A DNA stretch of 64,000 bases from Venturia oleaginea (GCA_013176395.1 JABMLP010000003.1:1426001-1490000), one strand, 5' to 3'; positions 9,430-20,373 are shown, counted from the first letter of the stretch. A program made the numbers and translations. Notes: a model not told the origin generated them from the sequence alone.

Positions 9430-11486
9430 CGTTGAGGTGTTGGTTCGAAAGAATGGAAGAAGTGATTTGGAGAATCGAAGAGTTGGAACGAATGAAAGAG
9501 TTAGTAGAATCTGTTTCAACTGATGTTGTATTTTCCAGCAAGTCCAGTCACCACTATATACTCATTGTCCCAATCCAAAATTTGACGGCAGAGACTATCC
9601 CTCGGTTAAAGGCATTCGTGTTGGAAGTGTACCAAGCACGACAACGATGCAGATCTTCGCACACTGTGCTCATCAAACATCGAGTCTGTCCTGATTTCCT
9701 CCTATCGAAGTTGTCGTGAGGCCACCACAATAGCGCCAGTGGATGTAAACACAGCCGTCTCGTAATCACGAGCCTCGAAACTTGGTGGGGGAAATAAGGG
9801 GAGGTTTCAAGCCCGGAATCTGGCATCGCGTTGGCCATCGCGCAGTCCGTGCCAGTATTATCGTTCGTCCCACGAGACAATCAGACGTCGTTTTCTAGGT
9901 AACAGATGGAAAATCTCGGAAACCGGTTCGAGCGATGATCGCAGGGTGGTTTGATGCTGAACCAGATCTCTGTCGCCCTAACATTCCACATGTAGGGCAC
10001 AGTTACCGTAATGGATACCCTAGTCCAAAATTCGGCCGAGTTAAGTGATCTAAAACGGGATTCTTAGCCTTAAATATTACTATTCTCGTCCTATTGCTCA
10101 GATCAAGCCATTCTTAGCTTTGTACCCCACCAGTTCAACGAGTAAGGATCCAACACAATTCTTCATCCCTTTTCTGGGCAAACACGTGACTCATGGTGTT
10201 TTAAACACAGGCCTTCAGTAGAACTACTTGTCTCTCAATGCGGAGTCGAGTCTCGCTTTCAGGTGTGATTTGTGTCAAATTCGATAAGTGTGTCCTTTTC
10301 CCTTTTCCCATCTCTTGCGTATATCCGAACAACTGCTTGACTCTCCCTCATCAATATCGAGGAAATGAGACTTAATGATGAGGAAAACTGCCCAACCACG
10401 AGTAGCTTTAATTAGATCTCTTTCCTCGCGAATGTCCCGGTCCATGTTTCCTCTTGGTGGGTTTGCTTGCGACTGGTGGAGGTGGAGACCGAGTTTTCGT
10501 TCAGCCTCCGTCCGAACCCGCAGCTATATGGCGCCACTGGGCTTTCCAAAGTGCTGTAGTTCGTCAAAGACTTTATTAATAACACCGCGGTACTTACGAA
10601 TGAACGGCCCTAAGATGCTAGAGAAGTGGAAGAGATGTATGAAAAGGAGAAACGAGGAAGAAGGGCGGATGATTCGGAGGACAAAAAGCATAGAATAGAT
10701 CATTGACTGCTCCGTGAGGAAAGCTTCTCCAACAGCGAGATCTCCCCTAATTTGTAATCTGACGAAGATATCTAGTCTCGTGAGAGGGTCTACCTAATGT
10801 ACGAAGGCAAAATCCTATTCTTTCAATCTAATTTAGCAACGACAACAGATCGGATTGGAATTTTAAAGAAAGGATTTTCTTTGGGGAAAAATTCTGAAGG
10901 TTGTAGTCTCACCCGCTTTTCAGCCCGATTTTACCTCGGTTTTGTAGAAAAGTAGAAAATATTTCACGTGGAGGCCGGAATAACGTTCTTATTTAGGCCA
11001 CAAGACTCCCAGTCGAGATCCCAGCCCCATTCCCATTCTTATCCCAGATTCCAGGGTTTCTGCGACTCCGAGTCGTACAAATGCTAGGAGTCCTGCTAGT
11101 GGGAGTCTTAGATATTCTGATAGTAGAAGTCCTAGGAATCCTGCTAGCGGAAGTCCGGGAGTCCGTGAAAGAAGGGCTCCAAAATCCCTGGGATTCCCCG
11201 TCGCGAACCTACCTAGAAAGATGACGCATATGGGAGCCACGGTTACTACAAGTTGAAGACTCGTTCTGGTCGATTGACCATTGGTGTCTGTACCTTAGGT
11301 TACTAGCGTTGTTTCTGTCGCGCTTCACACCCACTCTTCATATTTACTCCAATCAATGTCATCATTCTCGATGTAGAATCTCTCGTCGGAGGTACGAGAC
11401 ACGAAATATAAAGGTCCCGGCATGATATAGGTACCTGATTTCTACTCAATTCCATCCACTCCACCACCCCCACACACCACACACCC
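9430..11486. other. 2-kb intergenic region
   Basis: It holds the upstream region of the small secreted protein gene and the downstream region of the 11487-12893 gene. Short frames (for example at 9554-9880 and 10375-10698) have no domain, start context or splice support. A degenerate direct repeat is listed separately. Confidence 0.5.
11085..11155. repeat. Degenerate 23-bp direct repeat
   Basis: taggagtcctgctagtggga at 11085 recurs as taggaatcctgctagcggaa at 11133, within a pyrimidine/purine-alternating stretch. Function unknown. Confidence 0.45.
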
Positions 11487-12893
11487 CTACTTCTTCAAAG
11501 CCTTCTCAGGCTTCTTCTGAAACGTCCTACACCACTTCATCCACTCCTTCGCACCCTTCCGCATCGTCACCTGCAAATCCTCCTTCGCCTGCCGGACCTC
11601 CCACTGCTCATCCTCGAAATTCCGCTTCCCATCAACAGTGGTCTGCCCACTCGGCGTCCACCCGAGCGCCTCCAGAACCTGTGACTCCGTCGGCGCCGTA
11701 CCCTCCCCCGCATGCTTGAACAATTGCGGATCGCGCTTGTAGCATTCGAAGGCGAGATAACGGCGGAGGATTTCCAAGCGTTCCGAGGGCGTGAATGCGA
11801 GTTTGATTTTTCTGTGCTTGTTTTTGTTCTTTTTATTTGTGAATTTAGTGGGTTGGGGGTTTTTGAGGTTGTCTTCGCTTTCGGAATCGGAATCGGCATC
11901 GGGGTCGGGATTGGGAGGTGTGGTGTCTAGCCTTTTTGTGACGGATCTTGCGCGCTTTGCGCCGCGGATAGAGTAGATGGCCCATACGCCGTCAATTTCG
12001 GCGAGACCGCCAAAGGGCCAGATGATGACGGCGATGGTGTCGATGACGAGGGCTGGGGGGAAGAGAAGGATGGAGATGACTGTGTCTCTGTAGGCTCTCT
12101 TTTTGGATCGTTGTAGGCTGTTGACGAATTCCCCTTGTACCTCATCGGCTGTACCGGGAAGAGACTCGGGATGCGCAAGAACGAGTTCTTCAAGCTTGCC
12201 ACTGTCGCTGGTACCGGTGTTTCCATTTTCTCCATTGCCTGGCGCATTTGTAGTATTCGTCCCCTTCCTCTTCCCCTTCTTATCCTTAGGAATCCGACAT
12301 AAAAATTCGAGATTCGAGCTTGTAACCCACGAAATGCCGCGATCCACACCCCTCGAACTCATGTACCGAATCCCACGCCAGGATTTCTTATCAACATCAC
12401 TCGTCTTCGCTTTCCGCACTTCTCCCTGCCATTTTCGCTGCACATAATGCAGACTTACTTTCCTCTCTTTCTCGCCTTCTTTAGGAGGGAGGAGAGGCGG
12501 TGGTGGGGGCGTGTAGATCAGGAATCTATGCGGGATGGCGACGGGATCGGCTGTTTGGAGGAACCCTTCTCGGAGGTCTGGGGTGGGGAAGGGAATGAGA
12601 TATGCGATTAGGCGTTCAGGGGTACGTGTGTATTCGATCTGACGCGTAGCATCCCCCGCTCCATTTACTTTTCGTTTTGGTGGAGGGTCGAATTGGGATG
12701 TTTGAGGCAAGGGTTGGGACGGAGTGGTAGTGGTCGTAGGGCGAGGCGGAACTGCTGGTGGTGTTTCTGGAACTGGTCGTCTACTTGTACTCGGTGTAGA
12801 ATTATTCAGTGTTTCTGGAATATCTTCAGCAGGTAGCTCACTAGCATTCATGGGAGGCGCGGCGAGCGGCGTGGTTTGAAATGTTGCAGTCAT
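11487..12893 (-). CDS. Uncharacterised fungal membrane-associated protein, 468 aa
   Basis: A single exon; the first ATG (12893) gives MTATFQTTPL. The first ~90 residues are a Pro/Thr/Ser-rich disordered tail. The middle has alternating basic stretches and a hydrophobic pair of segments (nt ~12000-12090) around VISILLFPPALVIDTIAVIIWPFGG cut short here as VISILLFPPALVI then a WPFGGLAEIDG-type motif, followed by a basic SIRGAKRARSVTKRL. This looks like a two-helix membrane or membrane-dipping hairpin with a conserved WPFGG turn. The C-terminal third is highly charged with a Lys-rich linker and ends KKPEKALKK. I recall similar proteins of unknown function in other Pezizomycotina but cannot name a domain. 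The function is not known. Confidence 0.75.
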   Translation of the reverse strand: MTATFQTTPLAAPPMNASELPAEDIPETLNNSTPSTSRRPVPETPPAVPPRPTTTTTPSQPLPQTSQFDPPPKRKVNGAGDATRQIEYTRTPERLIAYLIPFPTPDLREGFLQTADPVAIPHRFLIYTPPPPPLLPPKEGEKERKVSLHYVQRKWQGEVRKAKTSDVDKKSWRGIRYMSSRGVDRGISWVTSSNLEFLCRIPKDKKGKRKGTNTTNAPGNGENGNTGTSDSGKLEELVLAHPESLPGTADEVQGEFVNSLQRSKKRAYRDTVISILLFPPALVIDTIAVIIWPFGGLAEIDGVWAIYSIRGAKRARSVTKRLDTTPPNPDPDADSDSESEDNLKNPQPTKFTNKKNKNKHRKIKLAFTPSERLEILRRYLAFECYKRDPQLFKHAGEGTAPTESQVLEALGWTPSGQTTVDGKRNFEDEQWEVRQAKEDLQVTMRKGAKEWMKWCRTFQKKPEKALKK

Positions 12894-14204
12894 GCTGGCG
12901 AGCAACGAGAGTAGGACTGAATTTTGGCCTCCTGGAACATCTTATAAAAGATTTGTGTGCCTAAGATTAAGTCGTTGATATTCATTGATATTCATAAGAG
13001 GGCTTGCGTGTCACTCTAGCGCGTATCAGAGAGAAGTAAATGGTGGGCGTATTACTCTAGAGGAGTTCGAAAACGGCCAATAATATTGCATTGACACAGA
13101 TTTTCCATTTGGAATACCAAGTTCGCCTCGGTGAGGTGTGATGATCGTTATGTCATTGAGTGACATGTTCGCATTTGGCGATGAGATGTGCCGTGGTTCT
13201 GATGAAAGATAACCCCCTGGTTGTTAAGCGGACACCCCCCTCTATGCGGCCATCCAGCGCTGGCCTTATCCTGGTCCGTGTGACACCCCCTAGTTGTTAA
13301 GCGGACACCCCCCTCTTATGCGGTGGTCCGTGTGACTTTGTTGCCATCGCGTCGCGTCCCCCATCAACCACCACCATTGTCATCCACTTCCATCAAATCA
13401 ACCAATGGAAAACGTCGCTTCTCCCTAGAACTCTTCAATACTATCTCCATTTCTATTGCTACCATCAAATCCTCGAGTCCGGTCAGCTGTTCTTTGCGAA
13501 AGGAAAGCCTATCGAAGTCTTCTCCACAGTTTCCGCGTAAGAGCCTCTTCCCCGGATACCAACATTGCAACTGCTAGTACGCCTGCAAATTCTGGTGTCG
13601 ATCAGGCAACACTGAAGTTCTCATGTAATATAAGTAGACCAGATATTTTCTTCTTGACCACAAGCTCAGCTCCCTCCATGACATGTCCCAGCTCCGGTTA
13701 ATATAGTTAAAACTCAGATCATAGGAACTAAGGCAAATGTCTTTTACTTTGTTTCTGTCCCGCATGTCAAGTTGGTGTGGTTGAGCGAGATAGTGGTATC
13801 TGTGATTATAAAAAGCGCCGTGAAGGAGTACTGTTTCGTTCTTCAACCAAGCGTGGACAGCGGTAAGTCCGAAGCTTCGGTCTTTTCAGACGGACATAAG
13901 TAGTTGAGGTTGATGTGGTAGGATTGTGGGGATAATTGCGTGTACTGCGTATTTGATCGGTCAGTACTGCGAGCCTAGGATAATATATCCAGGCCCTATA
14001 CCAATCCACCCGAACATCTCTTTCCCCCATCTTCCCCATCTCCCCTCCCATTTTATTCAAAAACTTCCACCGACGAAAGATTTCCCGCACATGCAAACGA
14101 AACACGACTATTCCCTTCCAATGTCGTAGGGAAATCTTCTTGAAATACCATGTCAAAAACACATGAAGAATATCATTCCAATATCACGATCACAAAACGC
14201 ATAT
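12894..14204. other. Intergenic region with transposon-like repeats
   Basis: It contains the direct repeats at 13213-13336. The rest has only unsupported short frames. Confidence 0.5.
13213..13336. repeat. 73-bp spaced direct repeat, probable DNA transposon end
   Basis: The segment ccccctggttgttaagcgg at 13213 recurs as ccccctagttgttaagcgg at 13286; both continue acacccccctct.atgcgg, and ggtccgtgtgac occurs after each. Short runs like this resemble terminal repeats of Tc1/mariner-type elements, but no transposase is present. Confidence 0.5.
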
Positions 14205-15115
14205 TTATTTTTTCTCCAAATACAATTTCAATCCTGCCCCCTGCGCCTCGAACCCTTTCTGCAAACTTTCCGCGTATATAGCTTTTAACAAACTAGCACC
14301 GGGTCCGTAAAAGACCTCTCGAGACTCGTAGACGGCCATTCCGTTTGGTCTGTAGGAAGGTTGTTAGTACACATCTATATCCACATCCATATCCCCTCTT
14401 CTTCTCTACCCAAGAATAACCCAAAAAATACACAAACCCAAAAACCAAAAACCAAAAACCAAAACCAAAACCAAAAACCAAAAACCTTTCGTTCTTTTTG
14501 GGATCGGGTTTTGTGGTGGGATAATAACAGAAAAAAAGACTTACGCGAGACTAATACCCGTCCATCTTTCCGCTTCCATAAACCACTCCGGAAATCCCAT
14601 TGATTTCCAAGAGACTCTATAAACCCCTGGCTGCACATGCGTGATATTCTCCTTTGAATTCTGCGTGTTCAACCAGATATCCTTCGTCTCCGGCGTCAGG
14701 GGGAGTGGGAGAGGGGGGATTTGAACGGAGAAGAGGGCGTAGGCGCCTTCTGTTACTTTTTGCTGGGTGGGAGGGAGGGGGTTGAATGATTTGTCTGTTA
14801 TTATTGATTTGCTGTGTGGGGTGGGTTTGTCAGGTGGGTGGGTGGATTGTTCGCTTGGGTTTTTGGGGGAGGTGGATTGTTTGGGGTTTGGGTCTGAGGA
14901 GAAGTGTCTTACCGAACGAAAGGATTCCAAGTTGGGTAGGCGGGCCAGTCGATAACGGCGTCCCATACTTGTTGCACTGTGGCTTTTATCTCTGTCCGTA
15001 CGCTGGCGTTGAAGCCTTCGCGGACGGTGGGGAGGTTGACCCATGTTTGTTGTGCGGTTATGAGATGGGGTAGGGTTGTTGTTATGATGAGGAGGGTTTG
15101 GAGTATTTTGTGCAT
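14205..15115 (-). CDS. Secreted SRPBCC (START/Bet v1-like) family protein, 204 aa, three exons
   Basis: Exons 14913-15115, 14545-14811 and 14205-14349 join in frame (615 nt with stop). Introns are 101 and 195 nt with donors GTAAGA and GTAAGT. The N-terminus (MHKILQTLLIITTTLPHLI then TAQQTW) is a signal peptide. The rest reads as a helix-grip SRPBCC fold: an early TEIKATVQQVWDAVIDW strand and helix, then YPTWNPFVR at the first splice. Central strands follow (WKSMGFPEWFMEAERWTG), and the C-terminal long helix is GASLLKAIYAESLQKGFE. Proteins of this fold bind hydrophobic ligands in a central cavity; the ligand here is unknown. Secretion is unusual for the family. It lies 570 bp downstream of, and on the same strand as, the secreted FMN oxidase. 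Confidence 0.82.
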
Positions 15116-15686
15116 GTTTAGCTTGGGTTTTGTGAGGGTGGGCTAGAGGAGGGGGTTGTAGGAAAAAGAGAGACGTTGTAATTGGTGATGTGCCCGTTTA
15201 CGGGGTGGTGTACAACACGAATGATGATGATAGAATGGCTACGAATTTGTATAAGATCGCTGCGATGTGGAAATGTGGAGATGGAGTTGTTGGTGGCCTC
15301 GGAGCAATATATCGATTGTTTCATTTCCGCGGGTGGTGCCGGGAGATTTTGAATAATATCGTATCCTTGTCGCACTCTATGGAATTTGCGATCGGTACGA
15401 ATATTTCCCTCGTGATAAACGAGATGAGGCTTGAGCGTTCTGCAATTCTCATTGGATAGCCTCGAATATTATATCCGTTGCGCATGATTTCATACAAGCA
15501 GCACACACACCGGACTCTTGCGCGGCAGGGCTGGCATTAAAGCTATCTTCTACTTATTCCTTATATTTTCATCTCAACCAATTCCTACCAAAATCAAACA
15601 AGCCGAGAAAAAAAGACTGAATAATTACAACGGTCTAATGCTATGCTACCTTACCCTCAACATTACTCTCCCACCCCCCTCGAACT
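15116..15686. other. Intergenic gap between the SRPBCC and FMN-oxidase genes
   Basis: About 570 bp, holding the promoter of the SRPBCC gene and the 3' end of the oxidase gene. No gene or repeat seen. Confidence 0.5.
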
Positions 15687-17096
15687 CTAAACCCAAGGAC
15701 TCCTCCTCAAAATACTGCGATTAATATCCGCAATACTCCTCAAGCCCGCAATACTCATATTGATCTCAACCTGTGCCATAATCCCTCTCATAACCTCCTT
15801 CGCCCCCGCCTTCCCATTAATCCCCATCCCGAATGCCCACGGCCGTCCGACTAATACCGCATTCGCACCAAGTGCCAAAGCCTTGATAATATCCGCGCCA
15901 GTTCTGATTCCAGAGTCGAAGAGGACTGGCATTTTGCCGCCAACAGCTTCGACGATATCGGGGAGGACTTCGAGACTGCCGGGGCCACCGTCCATTTGTC
16001 TGCCGCCGTGGTTCGAGACAATGATGCCGTCCATTCCTGCTGCCAGGGCTTTCTTTGCGTCGTCGGGGTGTTGGATGCCCTTGAGGATGATTGGACCTGC
16101 CCAGTTTTTGCGCAGGAAGGACAGACGTTCCCATGTTGGGTTGGCGCCGAAGAGTGCACCCATTCCCGATGGCCCATCAGCCGCTACCTCTGCATTTGTC
16201 GCGACGCCTTCCTGTCCCGTCGTCTCACTGACACCTCTATTTTTCCCATCAGCACCACCAAAAAGCGAGCCCAACACCGATTTATTACCCGAGCTAAGAT
16301 TCGGAACTCCCCCAAAATTCGTAGGCATATACCCCTGATCCAGATCCGCCGGTCTCCATCCAAGTTGAAACGCATCAAGCGTTACAACCAAAACATGATA
16401 TCCCGCCGCCTGCGCCTTCTTCAACGTCTGCGTCGTCATGACATCAGGCAACTGCCAATAAAACTGATACCACCTCTCTCCATCCCCGTTCCCCTTTGCA
16501 ATCTCCTCGGGCGTCGCATGAGAATTCATACTCATGATATACGGTATCCCCAACTCCCGCGCGATCTCTGCAACACCCGGTTCCCCATCCGCGTGAAAAG
16601 TATGTTGGAATCCTATCGGTGCCATCATGACCGGACTCGGATAGGTACGATTGAACATCTTTATGCTGAGATCGCGAGGAGCGTTGGAAACGAGCATTCG
16701 GGGTATGATGCGCCATTGTTTGAATGCGAGACGGTTCGCTTCGAGGGTTACGCCTTCGCCGGAGCCGCCTGCGAGGAATCCGAAGGCTTTGGGCGTCATT
16801 TTGGATCGGGCTTGTGCTTCGAGTTTGTTGGGGTCGGTGGTTACGGTTGGGACGGAACCCATGAAGCCTTTTGCGAGGATTTCATTTTGGTAGCCGAGAT
16901 AGCTTTGGGCTTTTTTTGGTGGGGTGTTTGCGGATGGCGATTCCCGGGATGGTTGTTCTGGAGCGGGTTGATCTGGAGCTGGTAGTTCTGGTGCGAGCTG
17001 TTCAGTGGGTTGCTGAGGAAGAGATTCATTTTGAGGAATTGCGAGGGTAAATGCCGCATTGAGGCAGGCTGCCGCGAGAAGCTGTCCTAACTTCAT
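15687..17096 (-). CDS. Secreted FMN-dependent alpha-hydroxy-acid oxidase/dehydrogenase, 469 aa
   Basis: A single exon from ATG 17096 to TAG at 15687-15689. Residues 1-19 form a signal peptide, followed by a Pro/Glu-rich linker (repeated APEQP-like units, ~25-60). The catalytic barrel spans ~70-469. Family landmarks: MAPIGFQ flavin-binding strand, SMNSHATPEE, YQFYWQ (Tyr contact to substrate, ~209), VVTLDA, ILKGIQ (flavin Lys), then SNHGGRQMDGGPGS (~360) with the catalytic His and substrate Arg, and a C-terminal FDSGIRTG and GRPWAFG phosphate-binding loop. The family oxidises (S)-2-hydroxy acids such as lactate or glycolate, or decarboxylates lactate in the lactate 2-monooxygenase branch. The His and Arg are intact. 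Extracellular H2O2 production from 2-hydroxy acids is an inference from the signal peptide plus the oxidase-like sequence; the electron acceptor cannot be read from sequence. Confidence 0.9.
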   Translation of the reverse strand: MKLGQLLAAACLNAAFTLAIPQNESLPQQPTEQLAPELPAPDQPAPEQPSRESPSANTPPKKAQSYLGYQNEILAKGFMGSVPTVTTDPNKLEAQARSKMTPKAFGFLAGGSGEGVTLEANRLAFKQWRIIPRMLVSNAPRDLSIKMFNRTYPSPVMMAPIGFQHTFHADGEPGVAEIARELGIPYIMSMNSHATPEEIAKGNGDGERWYQFYWQLPDVMTTQTLKKAQAAGYHVLVVTLDAFQLGWRPADLDQGYMPTNFGGVPNLSSGNKSVLGSLFGGADGKNRGVSETTGQEGVATNAEVAADGPSGMGALFGANPTWERLSFLRKNWAGPIILKGIQHPDDAKKALAAGMDGIIVSNHGGRQMDGGPGSLEVLPDIVEAVGGKMPVLFDSGIRTGADIIKALALGANAVLVGRPWAFGMGINGKAGAKEVMRGIMAQVEINMSIAGLRSIADINRSILRRSPWV

Positions 17097-18142
17097 GCTT
17101 GTATGTTGTTCGAAATCTGCAGTAACGAATGCTTTCCTGCTTGACGCTCAAAGAACGAGTGACACGATCAAAATTCTCTTCATCGGCGAACTTGCAACAT
17201 TGCCAGGTATGTTGTTCCTTCAACGGGTATCCTCTGTCAAATTAACCTTCTACAAAGTATTAATTGTGCCCCGTAAGCGATCTGTTTTTGCTGTTTCTAA
17301 TTAGGGCTGGTCCACTTCCCAACGTGGCTAGTCCAGTGGAGGTGTTCCGTGCTGCATATTAGGATATACGAGTGTGCGTAGAGTCAATTTGTACCTATTT
17401 CGTCCGCGGTATGAGACCTAAAATTTAGCAGTTTCCACTCGTCGCTGGAGAGAGAAACCAGTTTTCAGGCCAAACAACAAAATCCATTGGTTACAATTTA
17501 TCTTTGGGACTATCCGCCATCTGCGCCGCCACTGCCAACCATCTTTTTCTGTATTGCCTAATGGGCTAGTCCGATCAAGGCGCTCCGTGCTACATATTAC
17601 GAGTGTACGTAATGTTAATTTGTATTTCAATGGTCGGCGAGATGTCCAAAATGTGCCGGCCGCGGTGTATGTCGCTTTTGGGCGATACAATACCAGGTGG
17701 AAGTGAAGTTACCGGACGAACAGGGAAGTGGACCCGAGGATGCTATGCAAATCAGGTACGCGAGTTCAATCTAAGCGCGACGAGGCGAGATCCACCAAAC
17801 TATCGTTCGACAGCTCCGGATTTTCGCGAGCGACATATACACTCCGGTTAGTGGAAAATTTCGAGGCTTACCGCGACTTGGCTTCTCGACTATGTCTTGG
17901 TGGTGTGACTGTGTTCTGTGATGTTGGTGGCATGAACATTCTGCCACAAGAATCGAGAAAACACGACTTGTGCCGTTGACTCTGTAGAAATAATGAGTCC
18001 AATCATCCCTCCATCTCAGAATTATATTCGTGTATTCATACAGGTCAAATCAAAGTATAAGAATTGCGATAGTATCCAAATAGAATCGAGCCTGTTCGCG
18101 TCAGCCTCAACTTCCTCCAACATGATGATACATACCTTGATC
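17097..18142. other. Intergenic region with a diverged direct repeat
   Basis: Two ~80-bp stretches (17326-17402 and 17562-17633) share ggctagtcc, ctccgtgct.catatta and cgagtgt.cgta in the same order at roughly 75 percent identity by eye. No gene is supported. Confidence 0.45.
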
Positions 18143-19270
18143 CTAACTAAAAACAACTGTCTTATTCCCATTCAGAAACACCCTCCCCTCACTCCACCAC
18201 TTCACCGCCGCCGTCAAAACCTGACTCTCAACGTTACTCCCCTCGTCCACCAGGTCCTTCGCACTACTCGCATGATCAACCTTGGTAACCCTCTGTTCAA
18301 TAATCGGTCCCTCGTCCAAATCAGCGGTCACGAAATGCGCAGTCGCCCCAATGATCTTGACACCCCTATCAAACGCTTGATGATAGGGTTTTGCGCCTTT
18401 GAAAGAAGGCAAGAAGGAATGATGAATGTTGATGATCTTGCCAGACATCTCGGAGCAGAGACGTGGGGAAAGGACTTGCATATAACGTGCCAAGACAATG
18501 AGATCGATTTTGTGCTCCTTCACGAGCTCGAGGATTTGCGTTTCTTGCTGTTCCTTTGTATCTTTTATGACTGGGAGGTGCTTGAAGTCGATTCCGTAGC
18601 TTTTAGTTAAGTGCTCGAATTCGGGATGATTCGAAACGACAATGGGGATGTCAATTTTGAGTTGTTGTGTCTTTTGGCGGAAGACAAGATCGTTGAGGCA
18701 ATGCCCGATTTTGGAGACCATGATTAGGACTCGTGGCTTCAGATCCACAGGATGCATTTCCAAACCATCGGCCTTGAGATCTGCAGAGAGTTCCGAAAAA
18801 TCCTTGGTCACAGCATCGAGATCGTCTGCGAATCCAAAATGGACTCGCATGAAAAATTTCTGAGAAACTGGATCCGAAAATTGTTGCAAGTCGAGAATGG
18901 TGAGTTGATGTTTCGCCAGCAATCCTGTGACCTGATGTATTCCTTGTTATTGGCAATGCAATCAAGTATATGAGGAATTGCCTACAGCATAGACAATGCC
19001 GGACTTGTCCGGACACGTCAAAGTAAGAATATAATCCTTTGCCATTTTTGGTGCAGATCGGAACGGCTTGGAAGAAAACGCACGTCTGGTAGGATTGGAT
19101 TCGAGCAGGCGTCCGGTAGGATTAGATTCAAGCAGGCGTCTGGTAGGATTGGATCCAAGCAGGCGTCTGGTAGGACCTTGAAAAGATCCGAATCGATACA
19201 CAAAAGGCAACGAAGTTCTCAGCCTTGTCGTCAACTTGGCAAATGACAATATCGAGTGGAAAGAGTTCAT
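18143..19270 (-). CDS. Formyltetrahydrofolate deformylase (PurU type), 357 aa, probable mitochondrial form
   Basis: Exon 1 18986-19270 and exon 2 18143-18931 flank a 54-nt intron (GTAGGC..CATCAG); joining gives GIVYAVTGLLAKHQ, the expected start of the ACT domain. Residues ~76-160 are the ACT regulatory domain (TCPDKSGIVYAV, ILDLQQFSD). The formyltransferase-like catalytic domain follows, with RVLIMVSK.GHCLNDL, the catalytic Asn-His in INIHHSFLPSF (~262) and the catalytic Asp in LDEGPIIEQ (~300). The enzyme hydrolyses 10-formyl-THF to THF and formate. Residues 1-75 are Arg/Ser-rich with few acids and look like a mitochondrial presequence; it contains three 9-residue repeats of PTRRLLESN type coded by a 27-bp minisatellite. 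A shorter cytosolic form could start at MAKDY just before the ACT domain. Confidence 0.92.
19088..19177 (-). repeat. 27-bp minisatellite in the deformylase presequence
   Basis: Three units (19088-19114, 19115-19141, 19142-19168) plus a partial fourth share ggtaggatt.gatt.gagcaggcg with few changes. The period is a multiple of three, so unit number can change without breaking the frame. Confidence 0.88.
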
Positions 19271-19556
19271 TGATTTGATTTGATTTGATGATGGAAGAGA
19301 TGATCAGGAGTCATGATTCGATGAATTTTGTTTGGATTTTTAGTCACGTGGCTAATCGGCTGGAGTGGAGCGACTCCACTTTCTGTCAGGGTAAGGCTAG
19401 GCTTTGGGAGGATAGGATTATATACTTCTAAAATTATTATTAGATAACTTATCGGAATTTGATATTGAAATTTCGATTCTGGTAGTTGACATATTCTCGA
19501 ATCTAAATCCTACTTTCCCGCTTCTACTAATACATTTACAATAGTTAAGCGTCGGG
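19271..19556. promoter_or_regulatory. Upstream region of the deformylase gene
   Basis: About 285 bp between the deformylase start and LTR-C. It contains tandem ttgatttgatttgatttgat near 19269-19287. No defined motif is assigned. Confidence 0.3.
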
Positions 19557-20117
19557 TGTTACAGATCACCTCAAGACCGAAGAGCAGGGACAGCGGGACT
19601 TGCAGAGGATGGTTGGATAACAAGAAGTTGTTGTTAGGACTGATGTGGAGTGGAATCTGTTGGGCGCACAAGAGGGGACTGGTGCAACCAGGTCAGTCCT
19701 AGGAGAGAATAGTACGTGCAGGAGTCACGTGATTTCCCACAGTTCCCACATCACTTGGCATTGCCCACAGTGTGGGAAGTGTGGGAATGCACCTTGGCAC
19801 CCAGAACCAGAAGGGTATATAGGAAGGACGTTGGACGGACTTTCCTTTCTCTTGGTGTGGTTATCTCATGTTATGTTTCTCACATAGGAGCTTCTTCAAT
19901 CTACTACAGTAACGACCTTTTACTTAGATACAATCAAGCACAAGTCATATGCACACGAAGCAAGCCTACCCCCAACCTTCATACTAACCGACAAGCGTTC
20001 AGGATTGATCTGAGGATCAAATCGGTTAGACGACAATTGAATTGGGAAATACATCGGACGGCTAGGATCTAGTGAGCCTCCAAAGAACCTGAGCAAGGGA
20101 AGGTACTTAAGGTAAGT
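19557..20117 (+). repeat. LTR-C copy A, 3'-truncated by Gypsy-2
   Basis: It starts TGTTACAG and matches 38282-38412 and 40016-40475 closely. It contains a TATA box (tatata at ~19816) in the same place as copy B. It stops at 20117, where the Gypsy-2 5' LTR begins; about 115 bp of its 3' end, present in copy B, is missing here and is not found beyond Gypsy-2. It has the uninterrupted ggactggtgcaaccagg site (~19676-19692) that is split in copy B. Confidence 0.8.
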
Positions 20118-20373
20118 TGTCACGGTACGACCGCGGACAAGTCTTTCCCGCCGTTGGGATGGCCCCATGGCACGTGATCAAGGCAGAACCGTAGTTCTGC
20201 CGAGGAAAGGGTTTTAGAGCCTGCGTGGCTTCAACCAATTCGTAGCTCTTTGAGCTACGTCTTGTCGATAAACCTGCCTGTTGGTTTGCCTGCCAGTTCG
20301 TATATAGCCTGTTGAATGATACCTGTTCCTGCTGCTGCTCCTTCCTCCTGATACCCGAACCCGCCCCGTGACA
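20118..20373 (+). repeat. 5' LTR of Gypsy-2
   Basis: 256 bp, TGTCACGG to CCCCGTGACA. A TATA box lies at 20301-20306, so transcription probably starts near 20330. A hairpin CGTAGCTC-TTT-GAGCTACG lies upstream of it in U3. Confidence 0.9.

Noticed and set aside
9921..9945. tRNA B-box-like ggttcgag
   Set aside because: No A box or cloverleaf arms could be drawn around it.
10375..10698. 107-codon basic frame
   Set aside because: No domain, poor start context, no splice support, Arg/Lys-rich by composition only.
15760..16338. Long plus-strand frames across the FMN oxidase gene (also 15996-16985)
   Set aside because: They are antisense shadows of the oxidase; no domain, and the minus-strand frame has full family motifs.
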